Positions 1-8,995 of a DNA stretch of 64,000 nucleotides are shown here, piece by piece (position 1 is the stretch's first letter; each line of letters begins with the position of its first letter). This DNA is from Oscillospiraceae bacterium (GTDB lineage Bacteria > Bacillota > Clostridia > Oscillospirales > Ruminococcaceae). The notes below the pieces were generated by a model. That model was given only the letters and a program-made list of their open reading frames with translations. It did no database searches and was not told where the DNA came from. The translations under genes and the position numbers were made by a program. The stretch covers positions 62,001-126,000 of the forward strand of contig CAADVD010000010.1 in NCBI GenBank assembly GCA_900752435.1, in the 5' to 3' direction.

Positions 1-148
1 ATCGTTCTGTTCGGATGCCATTAGAAAACGCAATTGCCAGACATGAATCGGGAACGGCACTTCTGTAAAAATACAGAAGCATATTCAGTCTTTGTATTCT
101 GTCCGCTGTCTAAAACACGTTTTGAGTTTTCTCCTTATCTGGCTCCAT

Positions 149-1891
149 TCATGAGTTGCAGCTGACCGTGCCCTTCTCTGCGTCAATGGTCACAATGGCG
201 CCGGATTTGAGAATCTTTGTCGCATACTTGGCATCCACAATAACCGGAATATCCATCGCCAAACCAGCAATCGCGGCATGTGAATTGGTGCCGCCCTGCT
301 CGGTGATGATACCGGCCGCATTGCGCATAATGCCAAACAAATTGTTGGAGGTCTGCGGAATCACCAGAATGTCGCCGTCCTTGAAGTTTTTGAGCGCTTC
401 TTCCTCAGTTTGGCAAACGCACAGGCTTGCACAAGCCTTATTGACGGTAATGCCCTGGCCGGTCACCAAAATATGACCCACAACGTGCACCTTCATCATA
501 TTGGTTGTACCCGAAATACCCAGCGGTACTCCGGCTGTGATCACCACCAAATCACCGTTTTCCACCAAACCGGCTTTCTGTGCCGCGTCCACGGAATGAT
601 CAAACAAATCGTCCGTATTGTCCTCTTCCTGAATCAGCATCGGCGCAACGCCCCAAGACAGGTTGAGCTGACGGTAAACGGATTCCTTGGTCGTACAGCC
701 GATGATCGGACAGTCCGGACGGTATTTGGACAACATTTTGGCCGTTTCGCCGGACTTGGTGACGGTCACGATGGCCGTTGCGCCCAAATCATGCGCAGTG
801 GTACAGGTTGCGTGAGAGATGGCGTTGGTCACGTCCACGCCGCAAGTCTGGCCGCGCGCGTTGAAGCGCTTGATATAGTCGATGTCCTGCTCGGTTCGTT
901 CGGCAATTTTGACCATGGTCTGCAGCGCTTTGACCGGATACAAGCCTGCCGCTGTCTCGCCGGACAGCATGATGGCGCTGGTGCCGTCGTAAATCGCGTT
1001 GGCCACGTCGGTGGATTCCGCACGGGTTGGGCGCGGATTCTTCATCATGGAATCGAGCATCTGGGTGGCGGTAACCACCTGTTTGCCCGCATTGTAGGCC
1101 TTTTGGATGATCAGCTTTTGCAGGACGGGCACTTCCTCCAGCGGAATTTCCACGCCCATGTCGCCGCGCGCTACCATGATGCCGTCGACAACACGGATGA
1201 TTTCGTCGATGTTGTCCACGCCTTCGGCATTTTCAATTTTGGCAATGATGTTGATGTCGTGGCAATCGTATTCTTCCAACAGCTTGCGCACTTCCAAAAT
1301 ATCATCCGCACTGCGGGTAAAGGAAGCCGCGATGTAGTCAAAGCCATTTTCAATACCGAAAATAATGTCGGAGCGATCACGTTCGCTGATAAACGGCATG
1401 GACAACCGCGTTCCCGGCACGTTGATTCCTTTGTTGTTGGACACTATGCCATCGTTGCGCACCGTACACACAATATCGGTGTCGGTCACGCTGGCGACGG
1501 TCATTTCAATCAAACCGTCGTCGATCAGCACAGTAGCTCCGGCTTTGATGTCCTTGGGCAGATCCTTGTAGCTGATGGAAACCATCTTTTCGGTTCCCTC
1601 CACCGTCTTGGTGGTCAGCGTGAAGTAATCGCCTTTTTTGAGCTGAATTTTGCCCTCTTTGAACGTGCCGATGCGAATTTCCGGTCCTTTGGTATCCAGA
1701 ATGGTGGCAATCGGAAGCTTTAATTCCTCGCGCAGGCGAACCACCATATCCAATTTTTTCTTATGCGAAGCATGATCCGCATGGGAAAAGTTGAAACGCG
1801 CCGCGTCCATCCCTTCCAGCATCAGCTTTTTCAATACTTGTTCATCGTCGTTTGCAGGTCCTAAGGTGCAGATAATTTTGGTCTTTCTCAT
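149..1891 (-). CDS. pyk: pyruvate kinase with extra C-terminal PEP-utilising domain
   Basis: Converts phosphoenolpyruvate and ADP to pyruvate and ATP, the last step of glycolysis, in the cytosol. The 580-residue protein opens with the typical MRKTKIICTLGPAN and carries the active-site lysine signature INIIAKIENAEG near residue 220. The last ~110 residues match the PEP-utilising mobile domain (GGTNSHAAIAG), the extra C-terminal sequence known from Bacillus-type pyruvate kinases, which is why the protein is longer than the ~470-residue form. The ATG at 1891 was chosen over an upstream in-frame ATG at 1960 because it starts the conserved N terminus and has an AGGAAAGG ribosome-binding site. It is monocistronic and divergent from the LacI-type gene. 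Family assignment is secure. Confidence 0.97.
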   Translation of the reverse strand: MRKTKIICTLGPANDDEQVLKKLMLEGMDAARFNFSHADHASHKKKLDMVVRLREELKLPIATILDTKGPEIRIGTFKEGKIQLKKGDYFTLTTKTVEGTEKMVSISYKDLPKDIKAGATVLIDDGLIEMTVASVTDTDIVCTVRNDGIVSNNKGINVPGTRLSMPFISERDRSDIIFGIENGFDYIAASFTRSADDILEVRKLLEEYDCHDINIIAKIENAEGVDNIDEIIRVVDGIMVARGDMGVEIPLEEVPVLQKLIIQKAYNAGKQVVTATQMLDSMMKNPRPTRAESTDVANAIYDGTSAIMLSGETAAGLYPVKALQTMVKIAERTEQDIDYIKRFNARGQTCGVDVTNAISHATCTTAHDLGATAIVTVTKSGETAKMLSKYRPDCPIIGCTTKESVYRQLNLSWGVAPMLIQEEDNTDDLFDHSVDAAQKAGLVENGDLVVITAGVPLGISGTTNMMKVHVVGHILVTGQGITVNKACASLCVCQTEEEALKNFKDGDILVIPQTSNNLFGIMRNAAGIITEQGGTNSHAAIAGLAMDIPVIVDAKYATKILKSGAIVTIDAEKGTVSCNS

Positions 1892-1980
1892 AATTCCAGC
1901 CCTTTCCTCAACGTATTTTCTGTGAAACAGCTTTCCTTTGCAATCCGGAAGCCCCCTCACGGATTTCAGTCTGTAAATTT

Positions 1981-1986
1981 ATTATA
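1981..1986 (-). promoter_or_regulatory. -10 element of the pyk promoter
   Basis: The minus strand reads TGCTATAAT, an extended -10 (TGN plus perfect TATAAT), about 90 bases upstream of the pyk ATG. The -35 region is poor, which an extended -10 can compensate. This is inferred from sequence only. Confidence 0.55.
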
Positions 1987-2282
1987 GCATATTCTCACAC
2001 CTTTTTCACGGAAAACTTTTCTTCTTTTACGGCGTTTTTACAACCTACTTGACTTGTATTTTCTTTTTTTCAAAACTTGTACGTTCTAATAAACACGTGT
2101 ATATTCATGATTTCGTAAAATTTATACAAATAATATTAATTCATTCCAAAAAACAGCTCGAAAACTATGGAATTTTGGGTTTCTTTCCTGTATAATGGAA
2201 AATAGAAAACAACGCAGATACATGTTGTGGCGAAAAAAATCAACCTGTCTCATCCCGACAATCCACAAAGGGTGTGAATACC

Positions 2283-3344
2283 ATGCAGCCAAAAAAACGC
2301 ATTACACTGAAGGAACTGACCGGCATTACCGGTCTGTCCCGCACGACCATTTACAACGTTTTAAACAACAAAGGCAATTTTACCGCCGAAACGCGGCGCA
2401 CTGTTTTGGAGGCGATGGAGCGCTACGATTATCGTCCCAACTTAAACGCGCGCAACCTCGCTTTGCGCCGCGAATACATCATTGCCTACGTCGGCATTTC
2501 TTCGGAAGAAACCCCCTACTGCAACCGCGACGTTCAGCAAGGACTGGCGCGCGCACTCCATGAATACGAGGATGATGGTTTGTGCCTCATCAACAAAACT
2601 TGTTCGGTTCATGACCAGATGGCCTTCTATGACACCGTTCTGCAATTGGAACAATCCGGCATCAAGCACTACATTTTATTTCCCGTCAACACTCCCTACA
2701 TGCGCGATTTGGTGCAGGGGCTGATTGACCGGGGCTGTACGGTGGTACTGCTGAGCAATCAGCTCGCCGTTGAGGGCGCATTGGCTTATTCCGGATGCGA
2801 CTATTTTCAAAGCGGCCAAATTTGTGGTCAGCTGGTGCAGAAAATGTCACCCAAACCAGCCAATATCCAACTCGTCCTCAACCGCGTGGGGAAAACGGAC
2901 GCCGCCACACTCGAACGGCTGCGCGGTTTTGAAGAGTATATCAGCCAGTTTGACCATCTGCATCTCTGTGAGCCTTTTTATGTCAATGAAACCGAACCCA
3001 GTGTGGAGAATTTAAGCCGTTTATTTACCGAACATCACGTTGACACCGTAGTGGATATCATCGGTGCGCTGGAGCAGGCAGCGCGTGCACTGGAAACAAC
3101 GGGAACAGCGCAGGACACCACACTCATTGGCTTTGACCTCTATGATGAAGTCGTTTCCTACTTACAGCGCAATACCATCGACGCATTGATTGAACAGGGG
3201 CTGGCTTATCAAGCTTGGGATGCTGTGCGCATGATATTTGATTATCTCTGCTACAACAAAAAACCAAACGAATTTGAAAATTACGCTTCCCTGCATGTTA
3301 TTTTGAGTTCCAATCTAAGATACTTTCAAAATCGAAAATGGTAA
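2283..3344 (+). CDS. LacI/GalR-family transcriptional regulator
   Basis: A 353-residue DNA-binding repressor-type protein. The N-terminal helix-turn-helix (about residues 6-28, ITLKELTGITGLSRTTIYNV) and the following hinge are typical of LacI, but the hinge reads NARNLALRREYII rather than the canonical ARxLxxxxT form. Residues ~65-350 look like a periplasmic-binding-protein effector domain. The ATG at 2283 is preferred over the in-frame GTG at 2274 because AAAGGG at 2268-2272 is then about 10 bases away. The gene stands alone: pyk is divergent and an intrinsic terminator follows. The ligand is unknown; it is not recognisably CcpA, and a role in sugar sensing is only a family-level guess. Confidence 0.85.
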   Translation: MQPKKRITLKELTGITGLSRTTIYNVLNNKGNFTAETRRTVLEAMERYDYRPNLNARNLALRREYIIAYVGISSEETPYCNRDVQQGLARALHEYEDDGLCLINKTCSVHDQMAFYDTVLQLEQSGIKHYILFPVNTPYMRDLVQGLIDRGCTVVLLSNQLAVEGALAYSGCDYFQSGQICGQLVQKMSPKPANIQLVLNRVGKTDAATLERLRGFEEYISQFDHLHLCEPFYVNETEPSVENLSRLFTEHHVDTVVDIIGALEQAARALETTGTAQDTTLIGFDLYDEVVSYLQRNTIDALIEQGLAYQAWDAVRMIFDYLCYNKKPNEFENYASLHVILSSNLRYFQNRKW

Positions 3345-3347
3345 GAC

Positions 3348-3390
3348 AAAACCGCTGTTCATCCTCAAACAAGGATGAACAGCGGTTTTT
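3348..3390. terminator. bidirectional intrinsic terminator
   Basis: A 17-base perfect stem (3348-3364 with 3372-3388) has a 7-base loop and T-runs on both strands. It lies between the stop of the LacI-type gene and the stop of the convergent M23 peptidase gene and can serve both. Confidence 0.9.
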
Positions 3391-3391
3391 C

Positions 3392-4711
3392 CTACTCCTG
3401 AATCTCTACGCCAATCTCCGGCAAATACGCCATAGGGTCTTGCGGCTCATCGTCGATCCGCACTTCAAAGTGAAGATGCGCACCCGTCGAATAACCCGTT
3501 GAACCGGCATAAGCAATCACTTCACCGCGTCCGACCACCTGTCCAACACTGACCGCTACGCTGTCGTTGTGCGCATACAATGTCGTCACGCCGTTGCCGT
3601 GGTCAATCTGAATCAAATTGCCGTAGCCGCCGCTCTCCTCCGTACTCTCCACAGCGACTACGGTACCGCCGGCCGCCGCATACACGGGTTTGCCAGCCGT
3701 CTCCCAGTTGGAATCACAGATGTCCAATCCGCTGTGCAAACTGCCCCAGCGGTACCCGTAAGTGGAAGAAATCACCGGTGACGCCAAAGGCCAGATAAAG
3801 CCGCTTTCCGACGTGTCTGCCGCCGCAGGCGCTTCTTCCGCCTTGGCCTTTCCGCGCACAATTTGCTCGGTAACCGGCTTTTTATTGATGGTTTTGGTCA
3901 GTTCCTTCCGGCTCTGTTCCACATCTCCCAGCGTCGTCACGGAAAAGACGGTGGTCACTTCGCCCGGCTCTCCTTCTTGAATCACCATTTCTGTACCCTG
4001 CGCATACGCATCGGATTCCAAAATCTGCGTTTCATAGGGAATGCTTTCCGCTACGGTCTCCATGCGCTTGACTTCCACGGGAATGGGCTGTTGTGTCTTG
4101 ACCAACTGCTCCATTTCGCTTGTATCAACCACTCGGTCGCTGGGGTAAATGCCCGAAACGACCTCTACATCGGTTGCAAATGTGACCTGCTCCTGCTTGT
4201 CGCCGGTTTTGTGTTCCTCCAGCACGCCGCTGAGCACTTGTCCGAGCGCTTCCTCGCTTTCCACTGCACCATAGAAATTGCCGTCCACATACAATCCCTC
4301 CGCCGGTGTCAGCGTCTGAGATAAATCCACAATGGCATCGGCAATTTCTTCCTTGTCCATCACTTCATCCTCTTTGACCAGCACCACGGAATAAGAGGGC
4401 TTAAACTGGAGTGCATCGGCGGTATCGGCTTCCACCATCTGGCTTTTCACCAATTGCGACGCGCTTTTGACGTCGGCCTGACTTTTCACATAGCCCACAT
4501 CATGCGCTTTGTAAGTCACATCCACCGCCACGGTATAGCCCTGTGCATTGAGCCACAAAAACAAAAACGCCGCACTCCCCAGCACGGGAAGCAACACGCG
4601 GAGAAAGCGATTCCGCGGCCGGTGAATCACTGCCGGCGTTTCCGCAGAACGGGCAAAATCATTTTTTACAACATGCAAATTCGTCTTCTGTCTGTTGTCT
4701 CTTGTAATCAA
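3392..4711 (-). CDS. membrane-anchored G5 / M23-family cell-wall peptidase
   Basis: Predicted peptidoglycan endopeptidase of 439 residues. A short cytoplasmic N terminus is followed by one membrane segment (VLLPVLGSAAFLFLW), an extracellular stretch, a G5 domain (from about TVAESIPYETQI to VRGKAK) and a C-terminal M23 domain with the zinc motifs HSGLD and HLHFEV and the GNGVTTLYAH loop. The start is the TTG at 4711: CAAGGAGG lies exactly 8 bases upstream (4720-4727), whereas the in-frame ATG at 4756 has only a weak, distant GAGG. It could act in wall remodelling during growth or sporulation; the sequence does not say which. Its promoter overlaps a perfect palindrome (see 4803-4817). Confidence 0.9.
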   Translation of the reverse strand: MITRDNRQKTNLHVVKNDFARSAETPAVIHRPRNRFLRVLLPVLGSAAFLFLWLNAQGYTVAVDVTYKAHDVGYVKSQADVKSASQLVKSQMVEADTADALQFKPSYSVVLVKEDEVMDKEEIADAIVDLSQTLTPAEGLYVDGNFYGAVESEEALGQVLSGVLEEHKTGDKQEQVTFATDVEVVSGIYPSDRVVDTSEMEQLVKTQQPIPVEVKRMETVAESIPYETQILESDAYAQGTEMVIQEGEPGEVTTVFSVTTLGDVEQSRKELTKTINKKPVTEQIVRGKAKAEEAPAAADTSESGFIWPLASPVISSTYGYRWGSLHSGLDICDSNWETAGKPVYAAAGGTVVAVESTEESGGYGNLIQIDHGNGVTTLYAHNDSVAVSVGQVVGRGEVIAYAGSTGYSTGAHLHFEVRIDDEPQDPMAYLPEIGVEIQE

Positions 4712-4802
4712 ATTTGATTCCTCCTTGAATCCGGAATACAGGATTCCGCTTTCCATCCGAACGAAGCTCGTTGCCTCGTCTGAATTTTCATCTTACAATT
4801 CG

Positions 4803-4817
4803 GTAACAATTTGTTAC
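4803..4817. promoter_or_regulatory. palindromic operator candidate at the M23 peptidase promoter
   Basis: GTAACAA-T-TTGTTAC is a perfect 7+1+7 palindrome immediately downstream of the -10 of the M23 gene, so it would cover the transcription start. The minus strand also reads TGTTAC-N5-TGTAAG, close to the WalR direct-repeat consensus TGTWAH-N5-TGTWAH. Which regulator binds is unknown. Confidence 0.5.
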
Positions 4818-4818
4818 A

Positions 4819-4847
4819 AGTATAAGCAGACAAAACTGGTTTTGCAA
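4819..4847 (-). promoter_or_regulatory. sigma-A-type promoter of the M23 peptidase gene
   Basis: TTGCAA (4842-4847) and TATACT (4819-4824) are separated by exactly 17 bases on the minus strand. The start falls around 4812, giving a leader of about 100 bases. Confidence 0.75.
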
Positions 4848-4933
4848 CCGTTTTGTAATATTTTTAAGGAATTTTTTGAACTTTATTCATAAACAAACAG
4901 ATAAATTTTCGTTATTTTACACAATTGTTCCTT

Positions 4934-5392
4934 CTATTCCGCATACTTTAAATTTTCGACTCCATAATTTTCAATGGCCGCTAAAAAAGGAATAATGTCC
5001 TTTTTTGCCGCATTCAGGTCGTGGTCAAGGTAATTTCCGCACTCGCTCTTTTTGGCTCCCGGCACCTCGCCGTTAAAATCGCGGATAAAGGCAAAGGAAT
5101 CCTGCACCAGCCGAATGGCCTCCTCCGGCGTCAGTCCGCGTGTCAGCAAATAGCATCCAGTGCGGCATCCCATAGGACCGACATAAATGACGCCGTCCTT
5201 ATATTCACTGTTGCGTGCATACGTTGCAAACAAATGCTCAATGGTGTGCAGACTGCCGGTGGACAGATACACACCCGTATTCGGACGCACCAGACGAATG
5301 TCATACGTCACAATGTCTCCATCGATGCGCGAAGTATACATGCCCACCTGCAGTGTGTCATGATTGATGGTAAAGCTCTTGATTTTTTCCAT
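4934..5392 (-). CDS. luxS: S-ribosylhomocysteine lyase
   Basis: Splits S-ribosylhomocysteine into homocysteine and DPD, the precursor of autoinducer-2, in the activated methyl cycle. The 152-residue length is that of the family. The metal-binding HTIEH motif sits near residue 49 and the catalytic cysteine region is GPMGCRTGCY, with a further histidine-poor C terminus as usual. AGAGGAAA precedes the ATG. It is the second gene after a PAP2 phosphatase with a 20-base gap, so the two are probably cotranscribed. Identification is secure; whether AI-2 is used as a signal here cannot be read from the sequence. Confidence 0.97.
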   Translation of the reverse strand: MEKIKSFTINHDTLQVGMYTSRIDGDIVTYDIRLVRPNTGVYLSTGSLHTIEHLFATYARNSEYKDGVIYVGPMGCRTGCYLLTRGLTPEEAIRLVQDSFAFIRDFNGEVPGAKKSECGNYLDHDLNAAKKDIIPFLAAIENYGVENLKYAE

Positions 5393-5412
5393 AACAATTT
5401 CCTCTTTCTAAC

Positions 5413-5910
5413 TTAAATCATCCAAAATCCCACAATGCCAAACAGCAGGCTCACAAGTGCGCCGCAGAGTACATCCTTGGGATAATGCGCCCCAGCCAGC
5501 ACGCGCGACACGCCGATCAGCACCGCAATGACGCCCATCACCGCGCCAAAAGCTGGCTGTAAGTAACCGAAAGCCAGTGCAATGATGCAAGCGCTGGCCG
5601 TATGGCGGCTGGGAAAGCTCTCGCCCTTTCCGTAACGCGGCGTAACAAACGGCGTATAGTCCAACTCATCGTACGGTCGGGGACGGTTGATAACACGCCG
5701 AAACACCGTCACTGTCACAAACAGGCAGGCTGGCACAAGCACAAAGCGCCAAAGCTTCGGGCTATTTGTAAAGAACAACAACATGATGGCACCCGCATAC
5801 AACGCCACATTCAGCAGCGGCAGTATGCTGACCGTAAGCCGCAAAACGACGCGGCGAAATTTCGTGCGATTGAAAAAGTCGGTGCAGGATTGGTATTGCT
5901 GTGCGGTCAT
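5413..5910 (-). CDS. PAP2-family membrane phosphatase
   Basis: A 165-residue integral membrane lipid or pyrophosphate phosphatase. All three PAP2 signatures are visible: RRVINRPRP, the central PSRH, and SRVLAGAHYPKD. About five hydrophobic segments surround them, so the active site should face outward. Possible substrates are undecaprenyl pyrophosphate or phosphatidate; the family does not decide between them. AAGGAG lies 7 bases before the ATG. It precedes luxS by 20 bases. Confidence 0.9.
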   Translation of the reverse strand: MTAQQYQSCTDFFNRTKFRRVVLRLTVSILPLLNVALYAGAIMLLFFTNSPKLWRFVLVPACLFVTVTVFRRVINRPRPYDELDYTPFVTPRYGKGESFPSRHTASACIIALAFGYLQPAFGAVMGVIAVLIGVSRVLAGAHYPKDVLCGALVSLLFGIVGFWMI

Positions 5911-5979
5911 AGCAGTACTCCTTCGTTTGGATTGGATGTGCGTTTTGGTTTGGTATTACCGCGCGGCCGGTAAAATTGC

Positions 5980-6008
5980 TTGCTATTTTTTTGCGTTTAT
6001 ATTATAAT
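5980..6008 (+). promoter_or_regulatory. promoter of tRNA-Arg
   Basis: TTGCTA (5980-5985), a 17-base spacer and TATAAT (6003-6008), 34 bases before the tRNA. The same AT-rich block also offers TATAAT on the minus strand (6001-6006) for the PAP2-luxS pair, so the two divergent promoters may share it. Confidence 0.7.
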
Positions 6009-6041
6009 AATAGGCAGTTTCGCACATCGATAAACCGATAC

Positions 6042-6118
6042 GTTTCCGTAGCTCAGCTGGATAGAGCGACCGCCTCCTAAGCGGTAGGTCGGGTGTTCGA
6101 ATCACCTCGGGAACGCCA
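6042..6118 (+). tRNA. tRNA-Arg(CCT)
   Basis: The cloverleaf folds by eye: acceptor GTTTCCG with CGGGAAC, D arm GCTC-AGCTGGATA-GAGC, anticodon stem ACCGC/GCGGT with loop anticodon CCT, T arm GGGTG-TTCGAAT-CACCT and an encoded CCA end (6116-6118). An intrinsic terminator follows directly. Confidence 0.97.
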
Positions 6119-6126
6119 GAAAGCTT

Positions 6127-6165
6127 GCCGAAATTCTTGAGAATTCAAGAATTTCGGCGTTTTTT
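6127..6165 (+). terminator. intrinsic terminator of tRNA-Arg
   Basis: A long stem (from GCCGAAATTCTTGA at 6127) with a short loop and a T6 tail starting at 6160, 8 bases after the CCA end. Confidence 0.9.
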
Positions 6166-6193
6166 ATTTCCCATTGGCACAACGCGCCGCTGT

Positions 6194-6652
6194 TTACTCA
6201 GCATCGGGCAGACCCTTGGCTCTTTCCCGGCCTGTCCGAAACTCCACCGGAATATCTTCTTCCCGAATCGTTTCGTGCACCGCGCAAGTCCCGGCCTCTT
6301 TAGCCGTTTGGTAATACCAGCGTTTGTAGTTGAGCACTTGAAGCGTTTCCTGCATCTGCTCGATTTGCTTCAGCACAGCCTCACGCTGCCGTTCAATCAG
6401 CGCCAACCGCTGTGCAATCGTCGCATCCCCCTCCAAACACCAATCAATAAAAATTTTAATATCTTTAATGGACATGCCCGTTTTTTTCAAACACTCAATG
6501 ATGGACAGCCACTCAAAATCCGAATCCTTAAACATCCGGATGCCGCCATCCGAGCGTTCCACAAAAGGCATCAGCCCCTCTTTATCGTAATAGCGCAATG
6601 TGGAAGGGGCTACCTGCAATTTTTTTGCCATCTCTCCAACTGTATAAAACAT
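6194..6652 (-). CDS. MerR-family regulator (AdhR/NmlR type)
   Basis: A 152-residue transcription factor with the N-terminal winged helix (TVGEMAKKLQVAPSTLRYYD), the second helix region containing RMFKDSD and GMSIKDIKIFIDW, and a dimerisation coiled coil (residues ~85-120). The C-terminal ~20 residues contain one cysteine in AGTCAVHET, which could sense electrophiles as in AdhR and NmlR. It is divergent from the alcohol dehydrogenase operon, and a 19-base-spacer promoter with a dyad lies between them, the hallmark of MerR control. I infer that it activates that operon in response to carbonyl or electrophile stress. Confidence 0.9.
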   Translation of the reverse strand: MFYTVGEMAKKLQVAPSTLRYYDKEGLMPFVERSDGGIRMFKDSDFEWLSIIECLKKTGMSIKDIKIFIDWCLEGDATIAQRLALIERQREAVLKQIEQMQETLQVLNYKRWYYQTAKEAGTCAVHETIREEDIPVEFRTGRERAKGLPDAE

Positions 6653-6689
6653 ATCTTTCTCCGTTCACAAAAAATTTTTAAAAAGGGCC

Positions 6690-6720
6690 TTGACTTAAAG
6701 TTGACTTTAAGGTGTACAAT
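6690..6720 (+). promoter_or_regulatory. MerR-type promoter and operator of the alcohol dehydrogenase operon
   Basis: TTGACT (6690-6695) and TACAAT (6715-6720) are 19 bases apart, the over-long spacer that MerR regulators correct by DNA distortion. Within it is the perfect dyad CTTAAAGT-TG-ACTTTAAG (6694-6711). It resembles the dyads reported for AdhR/NmlR regulators. Confidence 0.9.
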
Positions 6721-6797
6721 CTTATTGAACTTATGGAAGTAATTATATCATCCTGTTTCATTCATGTCAATTAGATATTATACGAGGAGGAAAAACA

Positions 6798-7970
6798 ATG
6801 AGCTTTCACATGTATGTACCCACCAGAATTTTATTTGGAGAAGGTCAGTTAAACGATCTGCACAACCAGCAGATGCCCGGAAAAAAAGCACTGATCGTAA
6901 TTTCCAACGGGAAGTCCGCACATACAAACGGGTCGTTGGACAGAACAAAGGACGAGTTAAAGCAAGCCGGTATTCAAACCGTTGTGTTTGGCCGAATTAT
7001 GGCCAATCCTCTAAAGTCCACAGTGATGGACGGGGCGGCTTGTGCTCGCGAAAATGGCTGTGACTTTATCGTTGCACTTGGCGGCGGCAGCGTCATGGAC
7101 GCCTCCAAAGCCATCGCGGCGATGGCTACCAACGACGGCGATTTGTGGGACTATGTTTCAGGCGGCACTGGCAAAGGCAACGCCTTAATTCATGAACCGC
7201 TTCCAATTGTCGCCATCACAACCACAGCCGGTACAGGCAGTGAGGTTGACCAGTACGGAGTGATTTCCAATGAGGATACCAACGAAAAAATCGGCTTTGG
7301 CGGACAGGATTCCCTGTTCCCTCAAATCGCCATCGTGGATCCGGAGCTGATGCAGTCCGTTCCGCCCAAATTTACCGCTTATCAGGGCTTCGACGCGCTA
7401 TTCCACAGTGTGGAGTGTTACATTGCGGCTCCTGCCAATCTGATGAGCGATATGTACGCGCTGACCGCCATCGAAAACATTGGAAGCTACCTTGCTCGCG
7501 CCGTCCAAAACGGCAGTGACAAAGAAGCCAGAGAGCGTGTCGCGTTCGCCAACACCTTATCCGGCGTTGTCATGACCATCAGCGCCTGCACCAGCGAACA
7601 TTCTATGGAACACGCCATGAGCGCCTACCATCAGGATCTGCCGCACGGCGCCGGTTTGATTATGATTTCCAAAGCCTATTTCACACATTTCATTGAAAAG
7701 CACGCCTGTGATGAGCGTTTTGTCCGCATGGCGCAGGCGCTGGGTAAGAAAGACGCAAGCGAACCAATGGACTTCATTGCCTCCCTTGTCAAATTGCAGG
7801 AAGACTGCGGTGTGGCCGATTTGAAAATGTCCGATTATGGCATTCAGCCCGATGAATTTATGACACTGGCGCAGAATGCCCGTGCGACAATGGGCGGTCT
7901 GTTTTTGTGCGACCGTGTGCCGCTGTCCGACGAAGAATGCGCCGCTATTTACGAGAAATCGTATCGATAA
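6798..7970 (+). CDS. iron-containing alcohol dehydrogenase
   Basis: A 390-residue NAD(P)-dependent group III alcohol dehydrogenase. Visible are the nucleotide-binding GGGSVMDASKA (~residue 95), the TTAGTGSEVD segment and the metal-binding region with FDALFHSVE and SEHSMEHAMS...HGAG, which supplies the conserved histidines. GAGGAGG stands 10 bases before the ATG. It is the first gene of a six-gene operon under the MerR promoter. Likely job: reduce reactive aldehydes to alcohols. The true substrate cannot be told; butanol dehydrogenase-like activity is one alternative. Confidence 0.93.
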   Translation: MSFHMYVPTRILFGEGQLNDLHNQQMPGKKALIVISNGKSAHTNGSLDRTKDELKQAGIQTVVFGRIMANPLKSTVMDGAACARENGCDFIVALGGGSVMDASKAIAAMATNDGDLWDYVSGGTGKGNALIHEPLPIVAITTTAGTGSEVDQYGVISNEDTNEKIGFGGQDSLFPQIAIVDPELMQSVPPKFTAYQGFDALFHSVECYIAAPANLMSDMYALTAIENIGSYLARAVQNGSDKEARERVAFANTLSGVVMTISACTSEHSMEHAMSAYHQDLPHGAGLIMISKAYFTHFIEKHACDERFVRMAQALGKKDASEPMDFIASLVKLQEDCGVADLKMSDYGIQPDEFMTLAQNARATMGGLFLCDRVPLSDEECAAIYEKSYR

Positions 7971-7991
7971 GAGAATTGAAAAGGTGATACT

Positions 7992-8981
7992 ATGATAACA
8001 CGAATTCTAGGAAAAGATTTGAAAGTTTCCGCAATTGGTCTCGGCTGCATGGGTCTCAGCCAAAGCTATCCGCCCTTTCCCGATAAAAAAACAGCAATCC
8101 ATTTTCTTCGCCGCGCCGTGGAAATGGGACAAACCTTTTTTGACACTTCCGAGGTGTATGCTATTTACAAAAATGAAGAACTAGTGGGAGAAGCATTGGA
8201 GCCTGTTCGCAATCAAGTGAAAATTGCGACGAAGTTCGGCTGGGACATTCGAGACGGAAAATCCTATGGCTTAGACAGCCGTCCACAAACCATCCGAAAG
8301 GCAGTAGAAGGCTCTCTGCGACGACTCCGTACTGACCACATCGATCTGTATTACCAGCACCGAGTTGACCCGAACGTTTCGATTGAAGAAGTAGCAGACA
8401 CAGTCAAAACATTAGCAAAAGAAGGAAAGATTCTTCATTGGGGTCTTTCGGAAGCAAGTGAACGAACAATTCGCCGCGCACACAGTGTTTTTCCTGTAAC
8501 CGCGCTGCAGAGCGAATATTCGATGTGGTATCGCAAACCGGAAGAAGGCATGCTTGATACATTGGAAGAATTGGGGATCGGCTTTGTTCCATTCAGTCCT
8601 CTTGGAAAAGGTTTTTTAACTGGAACAGTAGGAAAAGGCACAGCCTTTTCTGAGAATGATATTCGACATTCCATCCCACGATTTAACAATCCTGAAAATC
8701 TTCTAAAAAACCAGGCACTTGCAGAGGCCATAAAAATATTTGCGCAGGAAAAGGAGCTATCCCCATCGCAGGTAGCGTTAGCATGGCTGCTGCATCAAAA
8801 ACCATGGATTGTCCCCATCCCGGGTACAAAATCAGAAAATCGCTTGCAGGAAAACATGAACGCCGCCTATGTAAATCTGAGCGACAGCGATTACGCAGAG
8901 CTTGACCGCATCTTAGCAGCACACCCAATTATAGGCGCACGGTACTCCGAAGCAACAGAAAGTATGACCGATAAATCATAA
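7992..8981 (+). CDS. aldo/keto reductase (YakC/AKR13-like)
   Basis: A 329-residue NADPH-dependent carbonyl reductase with a (beta/alpha)8 fold. The catalytic tetrad can be placed: Asp and Tyr in FFDTSEVYAIYKNEELVG, Lys in ATKFGW and His in YYQHRVD. The C-terminal VPIPGTKSENRLQENM is the NADPH phosphate-binding segment. It is 21 bases after the alcohol dehydrogenase gene, second in the operon. Its codon use looks more AT-rich than that of the flanking genes, which may mean a different origin. The substrate is unknown. Confidence 0.93.
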   Translation: MITRILGKDLKVSAIGLGCMGLSQSYPPFPDKKTAIHFLRRAVEMGQTFFDTSEVYAIYKNEELVGEALEPVRNQVKIATKFGWDIRDGKSYGLDSRPQTIRKAVEGSLRRLRTDHIDLYYQHRVDPNVSIEEVADTVKTLAKEGKILHWGLSEASERTIRRAHSVFPVTALQSEYSMWYRKPEEGMLDTLEELGIGFVPFSPLGKGFLTGTVGKGTAFSENDIRHSIPRFNNPENLLKNQALAEAIKIFAQEKELSPSQVALAWLLHQKPWIVPIPGTKSENRLQENMNAAYVNLSDSDYAELDRILAAHPIIGARYSEATESMTDKS

Positions 8982-8995
8982 GGAGGAAACGAATA

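Noticed and set aside
410..1723. 437-codon open frame on the plus strand
   Set aside because: It is antisense to pyruvate kinase, has no ribosome-binding site and no recognisable protein features; long antisense frames arise from the codon use of the real gene.
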